From assembly GCF_000155615.1 (NCBI RefSeq), contig NZ_DS989915.1:975695-1019787 (forward strand): a stretch of DNA of 44,093 bases, given 5' to 3'. Shown here in pieces: positions 32,264 through 41,517 of this stretch; the stretch's first letter is position 1, and each line of letters opens with the position of its first letter. Below the pieces are notes generated by a model. It was not told the origin of the DNA, did not search any database, and saw only the letters and a program-made list of their open reading frames with translations. Source of the stretch: Alcanivorax sp. DG881 (lineage in GTDB: Bacteria > Pseudomonadota > Gammaproteobacteria > Pseudomonadales > Alcanivoracaceae). Made by a program: the position numbers and the translations under genes.

Positions 32264-34144
32264 ATGCCACTGATTACCCTTCGCGACATTCAACTCAGCT
32301 ATGGCCAACAACCGCTGCTGGACCACGTCAACCTGTCCATCGACGTGGGTGAGCGCCTGTGTCTGATCGGCCGTAACGGGGCGGGCAAGTCCACCCTGAT
32401 GAAGGTCATCGCCGAAGAAATTCAGGCCGATGACGGTCAGATCGAGAAGACCCAGGGGCTGAGTGTGGCCCGGCTGGAACAGGAAGTGCCCGATGACCAG
32501 GAGCACAGCGTGCACTTCATGGTGGCCGAAGGGCTGGGGGAGCAAGGCGCCCTGCTCAGCGAACACGCCGAGCTGGTACACCATCTGGGCGACGGGGACG
32601 ACAAGATACTGGCCCGCTTCGAAGAGCTGAGCACCGAGATCGAGGCCCGCGGTGCCTGGCAGCTGTCCCAGCGGGTGGACACCGTGCTTTCCAAGCTCAA
32701 TCTGGATGGTGACATGTCTTTCGCCGGCCTTTCCGGCGGCATGAAGCGGCGCGTACTGCTGGCCCGTGCTCTGGTACAGGACCCGGACATCCTGCTGCTG
32801 GACGAGCCCACTAACCACCTGGACATGGAATCCATCCAGTGGCTGGAAGAGTTCCTGAAAAACTTTGGCACTACCCTGGTCTTTATTTCCCACGACAGGG
32901 CCTTCATTCGTTCACTGGCCACCCGCATCATCGAGCTGGATCGCGGCAAGCTGACCAGCTGGCCCGGCAGTTATGAAAAGTACCTGAGTGGCAAACAAGC
33001 GGCGCTGGATGCGGAAGAAAGAGCCAATGCCGAGTTCGACAAGAAACTGAGTCAGGAAGAAAAGTGGATTCGCCAGGGCATCAAGGCACGCCGCACCCGC
33101 AATGAAGGCCGGGTGCGTGCTCTGAAAGCCATGCGCGACGAATTTTCCCAGCGCCGCAGCCGCACCGGCACCGCCAGCCTGACCATCCAGAGCAGCGACA
33201 ACTCCGGCAAGATCGTGGTGGAAGCCGACCAAATCAGCTATGCGGTGGGCGGCAAACAGATTGTCCGCGATTTTTCCGTGGCCCTGATGCGCGGCGACCG
33301 GGTGGGCATTCTGGGCCCGAACGGCTGTGGTAAATCCACCCTGATTCGCCTGCTGCTGGATCGCCTGGCTCCGGACAGCGGCACCGTAAAACAGGGTACC
33401 CAGCTGCAGGTGGCCTATTTCGACCAGCTGCGCGACACCCTGGACGAAGAAAAAAGCGTGATCGACAACGTGGCGGAAGGCTCCGATGTGATCAACCTGA
33501 ATGGCCAGAACAAGCATGTGATCGGCTATCTGCAGGATTTCCTGTTCGACCCCGCCCGGGTTCGCCAGCCGGTGAAATCCCTGTCCGGCGGCGAGCGCAA
33601 CCGTTTGCTGCTGGCCAAGCTGTTCACCAAGCCCTTCAACCTGCTGGTACTCGATGAGCCCACCAACGATCTGGATGCGGAAACCCTGGAACTCCTGGAG
33701 GAACAGCTGATCAACTACCAGGGCACCCTGCTGCTGGTCAGCCACGACCGTGAGTTCATCGACAATGTGGTGACCTCCACGCTGGTCTTCGAGCACGGTG
33801 AATTGAACAGCTATGTGGGCGGCTATCAGGACTGGTTACGCCAGCGTCCGGAACCGAAGCGGGAAAAAGCCGTCAAAGCCGCCAAGCCGGCAGCAGTAGC
33901 GGAAAAGCCTGCTCCTGCCCGCAAGAAGCTGTCATACAAGGATCAACGGGAACTGGAACAATTACCCGCTCGCATCGAACAGCTGGAAGCGGATCTGGAC
34001 GCGGTACAGACACGCATGTCCGACCCGGATTTTTACAAGGGTGAGCCGGCTGATATCAGTGCTGCACAAGCCCGGCAAAGTGAGCTGGAGCAGCAACTGG
34101 AAGTGGCTTTCTCCCGCTGGGATGAGCTGGACCAACAGGGCTAG
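32264..34144 (+). CDS. uup: ABC-F family ATPase Uup
   Basis: A 626-residue soluble protein with two ABC cassettes. The first has Walker A GRNGAGKST and signature LSGGM, the second GPNGCGKST and LSGGE, and each has Walker B (LLLDEPTNHLD, LVLDEPTNDLD). The inter-cassette linker and a C-terminal Lys/Glu-rich coiled coil ('KLSYKDQRELEQLPARIEQLE') that binds DNA or ribosome in Uup are present. Uup acts on the translating ribosome and affects transposon excision and recombination intermediates in E. coli. The ATG at 32264 has a weak ribosome-binding site. It appears monocistronic, with a hairpin at 34149-34166 downstream. Confidence 0.92.
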   Translation: MPLITLRDIQLSYGQQPLLDHVNLSIDVGERLCLIGRNGAGKSTLMKVIAEEIQADDGQIEKTQGLSVARLEQEVPDDQEHSVHFMVAEGLGEQGALLSEHAELVHHLGDGDDKILARFEELSTEIEARGAWQLSQRVDTVLSKLNLDGDMSFAGLSGGMKRRVLLARALVQDPDILLLDEPTNHLDMESIQWLEEFLKNFGTTLVFISHDRAFIRSLATRIIELDRGKLTSWPGSYEKYLSGKQAALDAEERANAEFDKKLSQEEKWIRQGIKARRTRNEGRVRALKAMRDEFSQRRSRTGTASLTIQSSDNSGKIVVEADQISYAVGGKQIVRDFSVALMRGDRVGILGPNGCGKSTLIRLLLDRLAPDSGTVKQGTQLQVAYFDQLRDTLDEEKSVIDNVAEGSDVINLNGQNKHVIGYLQDFLFDPARVRQPVKSLSGGERNRLLLAKLFTKPFNLLVLDEPTNDLDAETLELLEEQLINYQGTLLLVSHDREFIDNVVTSTLVFEHGELNSYVGGYQDWLRQRPEPKREKAVKAAKPAAVAEKPAPARKKLSYKDQRELEQLPARIEQLEADLDAVQTRMSDPDFYKGEPADISAAQARQSELEQQLEVAFSRWDELDQQG

Positions 34145-34148
34145 CGCG

Positions 34149-34166
34149 GGCGCGGTGCGCCGCGCC
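34149..34166 (+). terminator. GC-rich hairpin after uup
   Basis: GGCGCGG / CCGCGCC with loop TGCG, starting 4 bases after the uup stop. It has no T-tract, so intrinsic termination is uncertain. Confidence 0.35.
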
Positions 34167-34200
34167 GGCCGTACGGAAAACGACACGCAAGGAGCCGTTT

Positions 34201-35574
34201 GTGCACAAACGCCTGTCATGGATAACCCTGGGCATCCTGTCATTGCTCACCGCCTTGGCTCAGCCCGTCTGGGCCACCGAAATGGAAGACGAAGAGCGAG
34301 CGCTGGAGCGGCAGCAGGAAACCGACGCTGACACGCCCAACAAGCCTCCTCACCGGGCGGACAGCAACCAGAGTGACGCAGACGAAGCGTCTGGTAACGC
34401 CGAGGCGGAGCCGGAAAAACCCTCCCCCCTGCCACTGCTGGGCCAGACAGTGGAACCCGGCACCTTTGCCACCCTGCACTGGACGCCGGATCAGTCCTTC
34501 GCGTCCATTGCCACGCCGGTGCCGGTACTGGTCGCCCACGGTGACAAACCCGGCCCCAAACTCTGCCTCACCGCCGCCATCCATGGCGATGAACTGAACG
34601 GCATCGAGATGGTCCGCCGCCTGATGTACGAACTGGAACCGGATCAGCTGGCTGGCACGGTGATTGGTGTGCCCATCGTCAACCTGGACGGTTTTCGCAG
34701 TGGTACTCGCTACCTGAGCGATCGCCGTGACCTGAACCGTTATTTCCCCGGCAACAAGGATGGCAGCGCGGCCAGTCGCGTGGCCCATTCCCTGTTTGGC
34801 AATATCGTCAGCCACTGCGACTATCTGGTCGATCTGCACACCGGCTCCCAGAAGCGGGTCAACCTGCCTCAGCTACGCGCGGATCTGGATAACCAGGACG
34901 TGGTCGCCTTCGCCAAGCACTTTGGCGGCATGACAGTGTTGCACAGCCCCGGTGTCAGCGGCATGCTCCGCGATGCGGCGGTTAAAGACGGCATCGTCGC
35001 CGTGACCATGGAAGCCGGTGGCCCCAACCGGCTGGAAACCCAGGCAGTGAACTATGGCGTGCAGGCCATTGAAACCCTGCTGGAAAACCTGGAGATGCGT
35101 AAGGCCAGCCGTTTCTGGAGCGCTCCACAGCCGGTGTTCTTCGAATCAGAATGGATTCGTGCCAGCCAGGGCGGGATTCTGCTCTCCGAGGTGAAACTCA
35201 ACGACAAGGTGAAAAAGGGCCAGATCCTCGGCACCGTCACCGACCCGATCAGCAATACGGGCAGCGCCATTATCGCCCCCTACAACGGGCGAGTGCTGGG
35301 CATGGCGGTTAACCAGGTGGTCCACGCCGGCTTTGCGGCCTTCCGCATCGGTGAAGAGAAGAGCACCGAGGAAGTGGAAGCCCAGGCAGAAAAAGCCAGC
35401 AAGGAAAAAGAAAGCAAAGGAGAGAAAGGCGGGAAAGCGGAAAACCCGGAGGAAAACGGCGAGCCTGTGCCTGTGCCTCCCAAGGCGCCGCGACCTGAAC
35501 GGGACGTGGATCGTGTCGACGACCTCAGTGTTATCGACCATCAGGATGATGAAGACAACGAACCTCACCCCTGA
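34201..35574 (+). CDS. Exported succinylglutamate desuccinylase/aspartoacylase family protein
   Basis: 457 residues from GTG 34201, with AAGGAG upstream. A signal peptide ('LSLLTALAQPVWA') leads into a Glu/Asp-rich stretch (27-75). A zinc carboxypeptidase-like domain follows with His128 and Glu131 in 'AAIHGDELNG', His213 in 'VDLHTGS' and a probable catalytic Glu271 in 'MEAGG'. A barrel-sandwich ('GGILLSEVKLNDKVKKGQIL', 'APYNGRVLGMAV') comes next, then a charged Lys/Glu/Pro C-terminal tail of about 70 residues. It should remove an acyl or amino-acid group from an amide substrate in the periplasm; the substrate is unknown. The low-complexity ends are unusual for the family and look like flexible linkers. 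Confidence 0.86.
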   Translation: MHKRLSWITLGILSLLTALAQPVWATEMEDEERALERQQETDADTPNKPPHRADSNQSDADEASGNAEAEPEKPSPLPLLGQTVEPGTFATLHWTPDQSFASIATPVPVLVAHGDKPGPKLCLTAAIHGDELNGIEMVRRLMYELEPDQLAGTVIGVPIVNLDGFRSGTRYLSDRRDLNRYFPGNKDGSAASRVAHSLFGNIVSHCDYLVDLHTGSQKRVNLPQLRADLDNQDVVAFAKHFGGMTVLHSPGVSGMLRDAAVKDGIVAVTMEAGGPNRLETQAVNYGVQAIETLLENLEMRKASRFWSAPQPVFFESEWIRASQGGILLSEVKLNDKVKKGQILGTVTDPISNTGSAIIAPYNGRVLGMAVNQVVHAGFAAFRIGEEKSTEEVEAQAEKASKEKESKGEKGGKAENPEENGEPVPVPPKAPRPERDVDRVDDLSVIDHQDDEDNEPHP

Positions 35575-35589
35575 TTCTCTCGCTGAATC

Positions 35590-35617
35590 GCTGCGCGGGA
35601 TAGATTTCCCGCGCAGC
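35590..35617. terminator. Strong hairpin between convergent genes
   Basis: An 11-base perfect stem GCTGCGCGGGA / TCCCGCGCAGC with a 6-base loop sits 15 bases after the aspartoacylase-family stop and near the end of the convergent comEA-like gene. It probably ends one or both transcripts, although T-tracts are absent. Confidence 0.6.
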
Positions 35618-35634
35618 AATCAGCCCCTGGCGTG

Positions 35635-35979
35635 CTATTGCACCACGATCTGGTCGCGCATTTTCGCCAGTGTTTTCTCCCCGATACCCTTGATCGCCAG
35701 CAGCTGATCCGGGCTGGTAAAGCCGCCCTGGCTATCCCGAAAATCGATGATCGCCTGGGCCGTTTTCGGGCCAACCCCGTGCAGTGTTTCCAGTTCGGCC
35801 ATATCGGCAGTATTCAAATTGACGGCACGGTTCTCTGCCTTCGCCCCAGCCGCCTTGGCGGGTTCTGCGGCGGCGGTTTTGACAGCGTCTGTGCCAGGGG
35901 CAGGCTGCAGTTCGACGGCAGCGGCGGGCATTACCAGGGCCATCAGCAGAGGCAGAATCGCAACGTAACAGGGTTTCAT
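35635..35979 (-). CDS. ComEA-like helix-hairpin-helix protein
   Basis: A 114-residue exported protein. The signal peptide (1-21, ending 'MPAAA') is followed by a short Ala-rich linker and a C-terminal ComEA-type double helix-hairpin-helix: 'VNLNTADMAELETLHGVGPKTAQAIIDFR' and 'SPDQLLAIKGIGEKTLAKMRDQI'. Such periplasmic proteins bind incoming double-stranded DNA during natural transformation. Many gammaproteobacteria also carry short ComEA-like proteins of unproven role. GGAGA precedes the ATG. No other competence gene is nearby. Confidence 0.88.
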   Translation of the reverse strand: MKPCYVAILPLLMALVMPAAAVELQPAPGTDAVKTAAAEPAKAAGAKAENRAVNLNTADMAELETLHGVGPKTAQAIIDFRDSQGGFTSPDQLLAIKGIGEKTLAKMRDQIVVQ

Positions 35980-36077
35980 ATGAGATCTCCGTATTCTTTA
36001 TTCTGAATGGAAATCTCACTTTAAGGAGGCATAAATACTGCTGTTATCCGCCAGCCACAAACGGTGTTGTAAGCAGA

Positions 36078-36773
<696 letters not shown>

Positions 36774-37132
36774 GGCAGAGATCCTGGGTGATGGTAGGCG
36801 GAGCTATGGTAGGCGCTGGGATAACCGGGTTCAAGAATTGCCATTGGCAAGCGTTAATCGTCCTGCGAGCGGTTTTTGTAGGAGCACCACTTGAGGTGCG
36901 AACCTGAGCGTAGCGAGGCCGAAGGGAGGCCATTCTTTAGAGGCCCGTAGAGCCCGGAAATGCCTGATCGCCCTGCGGTCGATTCCGTGCTTCGCACGGT
37001 TCGTCCCTCAAGCGGAATCCTACAGCCGCTTCGTAGAAATGCCGAGGAAATCAGTGCCTTTAGGCCTATATACCAATCCAATCCAGCCTAGCTTGTCGCT
37101 CACAGCTGATAGCTCATGGCTCACAGCTGCTT
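36774..37132. repeat. Repeat-rich spacer between lapB and pyrF
   Basis: No gene seen. Two REP-like elements face each other: 36877-36925 (TGTAGGAGCACCAC..TTGAGG..GCGAACC) and 36981-37030 (the same type inverted, ending CCTACAG). Also present is a short direct repeat GCTCACAGCT at 37098-37107 and 37119-37128 around GATAGCTCATG. The pattern resembles bacterial interspersed mosaic elements. Confidence 0.75.
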
Positions 37133-38302
37133 CTAGACTTCCTTCACCACCGGCTTGATGGTGCCCCAGCGTTTGCAGCTTGGGCAGCGCCATTGCATCA
37201 ATGGGGTTTCAAAACCACAGCGGCGGCACTTGTAGAGGCTCTTGTCGCTCAGCAGCTTCTCCGACACCTGCTTGAGCATGTCCAGATGCTCACGGGCTTC
37301 ACCCTCGGCGGTGCTGGCCAGGCTCATATCGATGATGCGGTTGAGCCCCCGCACAGACGGGTTGGCCTTCATGTATTCACGGATAAAGTCCGCCGCTTCC
37401 TTGTCGCCATAGCGCTCTTTCAACGTTTCAGAGAGCAACAGAATACGCGTGGTGCTGGGTTTCTCTGCACTGTAATCGGCCAGCATCTGGATGAAATCTT
37501 CTTCCTTTTCCTGATGCTGAAAACACTCTCGCAGGCGCTCCAGCGTTTCATCAAAGAAGTCGCTGTCCTGGTTCCAGACCCGCTGAAAGGCATCAATCGC
37601 GGCGCCCCAGTTGGATTCCTCCATTTCCAGGTCACCTTCCGCCAGGCTGGCGCGCACGCACTGGTTATCGAATGACAACGCCCGGCGCAGCATGCGGCGG
37701 GCCGGATTGGTGTCGCCGTCCCGACGCAGGGTTTCCGCCTGCTCACAGCAGAACTGGGCCAACACCGGCGCCAGGTTCGCACGGTTCTTGAGCAGGCGCT
37801 CACCCATGCTGATAGCGTTGACCCAGTCACGCTCCTGTTCGTACAAGCCCATCAACTGTTCGCACACTTCATCCTTGGCCTGGCAATCCTGGTCCAGCAT
37901 TTCCAGCAGTACCTGTTCGGCCAGATCAAAGATGCCGCTGGCCAGATAATCCTGTGCCAGCTCCAGCTGAATTTCTTCCTGTACCGGCCGACCATAGTCG
38001 CCATGTTCAAGCAGATGAGTATGCAACTGCGCGGCACGGTCAAACTCGCCCCGCTTGCGAAACAGCTTGCCCAAGGCCAGGTGGGTTTCCAGCCCTTCTT
38101 CACTCACGTCCAGGCTGTTGAGCAAGGCCTCAATGCCCTTGTCAGGCTCTTCATTGAGGAAGAAGTTGATACCGGCCACATAGTCCTTGGACAGGGATGC
38201 CATACGGCGGCGCTGGCGACGCTTGCTTTCGCGTCGCCCCATGAAAAAACCGGCAGAAATGGCCACAAAAAACAGCGGAATCAGCCACAACGATTCGCTC
38301 AT
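37133..38302 (-). CDS. lapB: LPS assembly regulator LapB (YciM)
   Basis: A 389-residue inner-membrane-anchored protein, the same length as E. coli LapB. An N-terminal transmembrane helix (about 5-21) is followed by multiple TPR repeats and a C-terminal rubredoxin-like zinc site ('CRRCGF' and 'RCPSC'). LapB recruits the FtsH protease to degrade LpxC and so limits lipid A synthesis. The ATG at 38302 overlaps the lapA stop by 4 bases and begins the conserved 'MSESLWLIPLFFV'; the frame opens 35 codons earlier without support. Confidence 0.94.
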   Translation of the reverse strand: MSESLWLIPLFFVAISAGFFMGRRESKRRQRRRMASLSKDYVAGINFFLNEEPDKGIEALLNSLDVSEEGLETHLALGKLFRKRGEFDRAAQLHTHLLEHGDYGRPVQEEIQLELAQDYLASGIFDLAEQVLLEMLDQDCQAKDEVCEQLMGLYEQERDWVNAISMGERLLKNRANLAPVLAQFCCEQAETLRRDGDTNPARRMLRRALSFDNQCVRASLAEGDLEMEESNWGAAIDAFQRVWNQDSDFFDETLERLRECFQHQEKEEDFIQMLADYSAEKPSTTRILLLSETLKERYGDKEAADFIREYMKANPSVRGLNRIIDMSLASTAEGEAREHLDMLKQVSEKLLSDKSLYKCRRCGFETPLMQWRCPSCKRWGTIKPVVKEV

Positions 38303-38529
38303 GAAAACAGGCCCTTGATGCCACGCAGGCCAACCCCGGCCAGCAGGCCCAGCAGCAAGCCGATGGCCAGCACGGAGACTACCAGCACACCCAGTGAGAC
38401 CTGCCACTGCCAGGCATCTACCAAGAGATCGATCATCACCAGATCACGATTGCTGGTAACAAAGAGGAAGGCGACAAGAAAAATGGCCACAACGGCCAGA
38501 ATTACCAGAATCCGGTAAAGGTTTCGCAT
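38299..38529 (-). CDS. lapA: LapA (YciS) small membrane protein
   Basis: A 76-residue protein with two hydrophobic helices ('YRILVILAVVAIFLVAFLFV' and 'LGVLVVSVLAIGLLLGLLAGV') and a conserved 'NRDLVMIDLL' link, as in the LapA/DUF1049 family encoded just ahead of lapB. It works with LapB at the inner membrane in LPS control. The stop overlaps the lapB start by 4 bases, so translation is coupled. Confidence 0.92.
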   Translation of the reverse strand: MRNLYRILVILAVVAIFLVAFLFVTSNRDLVMIDLLVDAWQWQVSLGVLVVSVLAIGLLLGLLAGVGLRGIKGLFS

Positions 38530-38571
38530 CGGGAACGTCCTTTTCTGGCCAGGCTCGAAAGCCGGGCAACA

Positions 38572-38922
38572 CTAACTGGCGGCAGCTTGATTGCCGTCAC
38601 TGCCGTTATTATCAACATCTTCGCCTGAGTCTGTCAGCGATTCATTGACACGCTCACGGAGCTCTTTGCCAGGTTTGAAGTGAGGAACGTATTTACCGTG
38701 CAGCTCGACGCTGGCACCGGTTTTGGGATTGCGACCCACGCGGGGGGCGCGGAAATGGAGGGAAAAACTGCCGAAGCCGCGAATTTCAATGCGACCACCG
38801 CCGGCCAGGGAATCGGCCATTTGCTCGATCAAGGTCTTGACTGCCAGCTCCACATCCTTGGGGGACAGCTGCGCTTGCCGGTCGGCAATGCGCTCAATCA
38901 GTTCTGACTTGGTTAATGCCAT
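38572..38922 (-). CDS. ihfB: Integration host factor subunit beta
   Basis: A 116-residue DNA-bending protein. The HU/IHF fold is intact with '[26 protein letters not shown]', the beta-arm whose Pro intercalates into DNA, and '[13 protein letters not shown]'. It partners IHF-alpha to bend DNA in recombination, replication and gene control. It is about 20 residues longer than E. coli IhfB: the acidic, Asn/Asp/Gly-rich tail after 'ERVNESL' is an extension and probably disordered. It lies downstream of rpsA, as is standard. Confidence 0.94.
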   Translation of the reverse strand: MALTKSELIERIADRQAQLSPKDVELAVKTLIEQMADSLAGGGRIEIRGFGSFSLHFRAPRVGRNPKTGASVELHGKYVPHFKPGKELRERVNESLTDSGEDVDNNGSDGNQAAAS

Positions 38923-38935
38923 TACAGCTTACTCC

Positions 38936-38976
38936 CTGGGCTCCCAGCCCAGTGGGGCCGGCGCGATGCCGGCCCC
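38936..38976 (-). terminator. Tandem hairpins between rpsA and ihfB
   Basis: On the minus strand, a 9-base GGGGCCGGC / GCCGGCCCC stem (38954-38976, 5-base loop) is followed by a 7-base CTGGGCT / AGCCCAG stem (38936-38952, 3-base loop), just before the ihfB start. No T-tract. It could act as a partial terminator, an RNA stabiliser for rpsA, or a modulator of ihfB translation. Confidence 0.5.
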
Positions 38977-38989
38977 CGGGAGGAGCCGT

Positions 38990-40670
38990 TTATGACTCGT
39001 TGCTGCTTTCCATTTGCTTCTTGATCAAGTCGCCAATGGTCTTCGGAGCGTTAGCGTCTTGCTGCTCCTGATGGCCTTCGACGGCTTCACGCTCATCAGC
39101 CTGATCCTTGGACTTGATGGACAAGCTAAGAACACGGTTCTTGCGATCAACGTTGGTGATTTTGGCTTCCACCTCGTCACCGACCTTGAGAACCTCGGTC
39201 GCATCGTTAACGCGATCACGGCTGATTTCGCTGGCACGCAGGGTACCTTCAACGTTCTCAGCCAGCTCAACAGTGGCCGCTTTCGCGTCGACTGCTTTCA
39301 CTACGCCCTTAACAATTGCGCCCTTATCGTTAGCAGCAACATACTGAGCAAACGGATCATCTGTCAACTGCTTGATACCCAAGGAAATTCTTTCGCGCTC
39401 TGCGTCGATAGAAAGTACCACGGTTTCCAGCTCATCGCCCTTGTTGAAGTTACGCACGGCGTCTTCGCCCTGCTCTTCCCAGGAAATGTCGGACAGGTGC
39501 ACCAGACCATCGATACCGCCTTCCAGGCCGATGAAGATGCCGAAGTCAGTGATGGACTTGATTTTGCCGCTGATGCGCTCGCCTTTCTGGTACTTCTGCT
39601 CGAAGGCATCCCACGGGTTGGACTGACACTGCTTGATACCCAGGGAGATACGACGACGGTCTTCGTCGATGTCCAGGATCATCACTTCCACTTCGTCGCC
39701 AATCTCTACAACCTTGGACGGGTGGATGTTCTTGTTGGTCCAATCCATTTCGGAAACGTGAACCAGGCCTTCCACACCTTCTTCGATTTCGGCAAAGCAG
39801 CCGTAATCGGTCAGGTTGGTTACCTTGGCTTTCACGCGGGTACCTTCCGGGTACTTGCCCACGATATCGTGCCACGGATCTTCGCCCAGCTGCTTGAGAC
39901 CCAGGGAGACACGCATCTTCTCGCGGTCGAACTTGAGTACCTTGACGTCGATTTCCTGGCCAACTTCCACGATCTCGCTCGGGTGCTTGATACGCTTCCA
40001 GGCCATGTCGGTGATGTGCAGCAGGCCGTCGATGCCACCCAGGTCCACGAACGCACCGTAGTCGGTCAGGTTCTTCACGATACCTTTGACTTCCATGCCT
40101 TCCTGCAGGGATTCCAGCAGCTGCTCGCGCTCTGCGCTGTGCTCTGCTTCCATCACCGCACGACGGGAAACCACCACGTTGTTACGCTTGGGATCGAGTT
40201 TGATGACCTTGAAGTCCAGCTCTTTGCCTTCCAGGTGCGCAACATCGCGAACCGGACGGATATCAACCAGAGAGCCGGGCAGGAAGGCGCGGATCGGGCC
40301 GATGTCGACAGTGAAGCCACCCTTCACCTTGCCGGAAATCATACCTTTTACGATCTCGTCTTCGTCGAAAGCTTTTTCCAGCTCGCCCCAAACTTCGGCG
40401 CGCTTGGCTTTTTCACGGGACAGACGGGTGAAGCCCATACCATCATCGATGGCGTCTACAGCAACATCGACTTCGTCGCTTCAACGATTTCCAGCTCGCT
40501 GCCTCGCTGAGGAATTCTTCACGGGCAATAATGCCTTCGGATTTCAGGCCTGCGTTAACGGTTACCCAGTCGCTATCGATGGATACAACGGTACCCTTGA
40601 TAATGGAGCCACGGGCAACGTCCAGGTCCTTTAGGCTTTCTTCAAAGAGATCAGCAAAAGATTCAGTCAT
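38990..40670 (-). CDS. rpsA: 30S ribosomal protein S1, frame broken by two single-base deletions
   Basis: S1 recruits mRNA to the 30S subunit through six S1/OB domains. All are recognisable, for example '[24 protein letters not shown]', '[23 protein letters not shown]' and '[23 protein letters not shown]'. The start at 40670 ('[13 protein letters not shown]') matches E. coli; the ATG at 40679 is less likely. The frame is interrupted near 40499 and 40479, where GGC codons appear as GC. Restoring one G at each gives '[36 protein letters not shown]', split here as two overlapping motifs, and a 560-residue protein. Because rpsA is essential, sequencing or assembly error is the best explanation. 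As written, no full S1 would be made. Confidence 0.92.
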
Positions 40671-40845
40671 GAAATTCACTCAAGTTTTCGCACATGCCAA
40701 CCAGCAGACATGGGTTAGTCAATAGATGAGACCCGCCCTTCCCCAGCTGGCTTACTTTTTCAGGGTTGAGCAGATCGGCCGCTTAACACAGAGTTGCCCC
40801 ACGATGGCGGTCCACCGAAGGGCGCTAACGAAGTGTGTGCTACCG

Positions 40846-41517
40846 TTACGCCAACTGGCGTGCGGCAGCCTCATCAAGAATCCGGTTTACCACGTCATCA
40901 ACCGTCATGGTGGTGGAATCGATCACCACGGCATCGTCTGCCGGGCGCAATGGCGCCACCTCACGGTTCATGTCACGGTCATCCCGGGTGCGGATGTCCT
41001 CGACGAGGGTCGCGAGGGTAGCACCAAAGCCCTTTTCCTTCAACTGCTCAAAGCGCCGTCTGGCGCGCTCTTCAGCGCTGGCAGTGAGGTAAATCTTGAG
41101 GGGAGCGGAGGTAAACACCACAGTGCCCATGTCACGGCCATCCGCCACCAGCCCGGGAGACTCGGCAAAAGCCCGCTGACGGGCCAATAAGGCGTCACGC
41201 ACAGGCTGCAGCACGGCCACCTGGCTGGCCAGCTCGCCGACACTTTCCTGGCGAATGATATTGGACACATCCTCACCAGCAAGAATCACCGCGGTATTGC
41301 CTTGCTGCTCCACAAACCGCACCGGCAAATCCTCCGCGAGAGCGATCAATGCAGGCTCGTCATCCAGCGCAACACCTTGATTTCGTGCATGATATCCAAG
41401 CACACGGTACAAGGCACCGGAATCCAGCAGGTGCCAGCCCAGGCGAATTGCCACCAAGCGGGCCACGGTGCCCTTGCCGGAGGAAACCGGCCCGTCAATC
41501 GTCAAAATAGGGGTCAT
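40846..41517 (-). CDS. cmk: Cytidylate kinase
   Basis: A 223-residue enzyme that phosphorylates CMP and dCMP. The P-loop 'IDGPVSSGKGT' is at the N-terminus, and 'LDSGALYRVLGYHA', 'VADGRDMGTVVF' and the lid region 'RRRFEQLKEKG' followed by 'RDDRDMNREVAPL' are all present. The ATG at 41517 overlaps the aroA stop by 4 bases; the frame opens 25 codons earlier inside aroA. The order tyrA-aroA, cmk, rpsA is that of pseudomonads. Confidence 0.95.
   Translation of the reverse strand: MTPILTIDGPVSSGKGTVARLVAIRLGWHLLDSGALYRVLGYHARNQGVALDDEPALIALAEDLPVRFVEQQGNTAVILAGEDVSNIIRQESVGELASQVAVLQPVRDALLARQRAFAESPGLVADGRDMGTVVFTSAPLKIYLTASAEERARRRFEQLKEKGFGATLATLVEDIRTRDDRDMNREVAPLRPADDAVVIDSTTMTVDDVVNRILDEAAARQLA

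Noticed and set aside
39014-40510. 498-codon plus-strand open frame opposite rpsA
   Set aside because: Exact mirror of the highly conserved S1 coding sequence, with no ribosome-binding site or family resemblance.
40680-40845. Possible S1 autoregulatory leader between cmk and rpsA
   Set aside because: The 166-base spacer may hold the rpsA promoter and leader, but I could not identify convincing promoter boxes or a specific structure.
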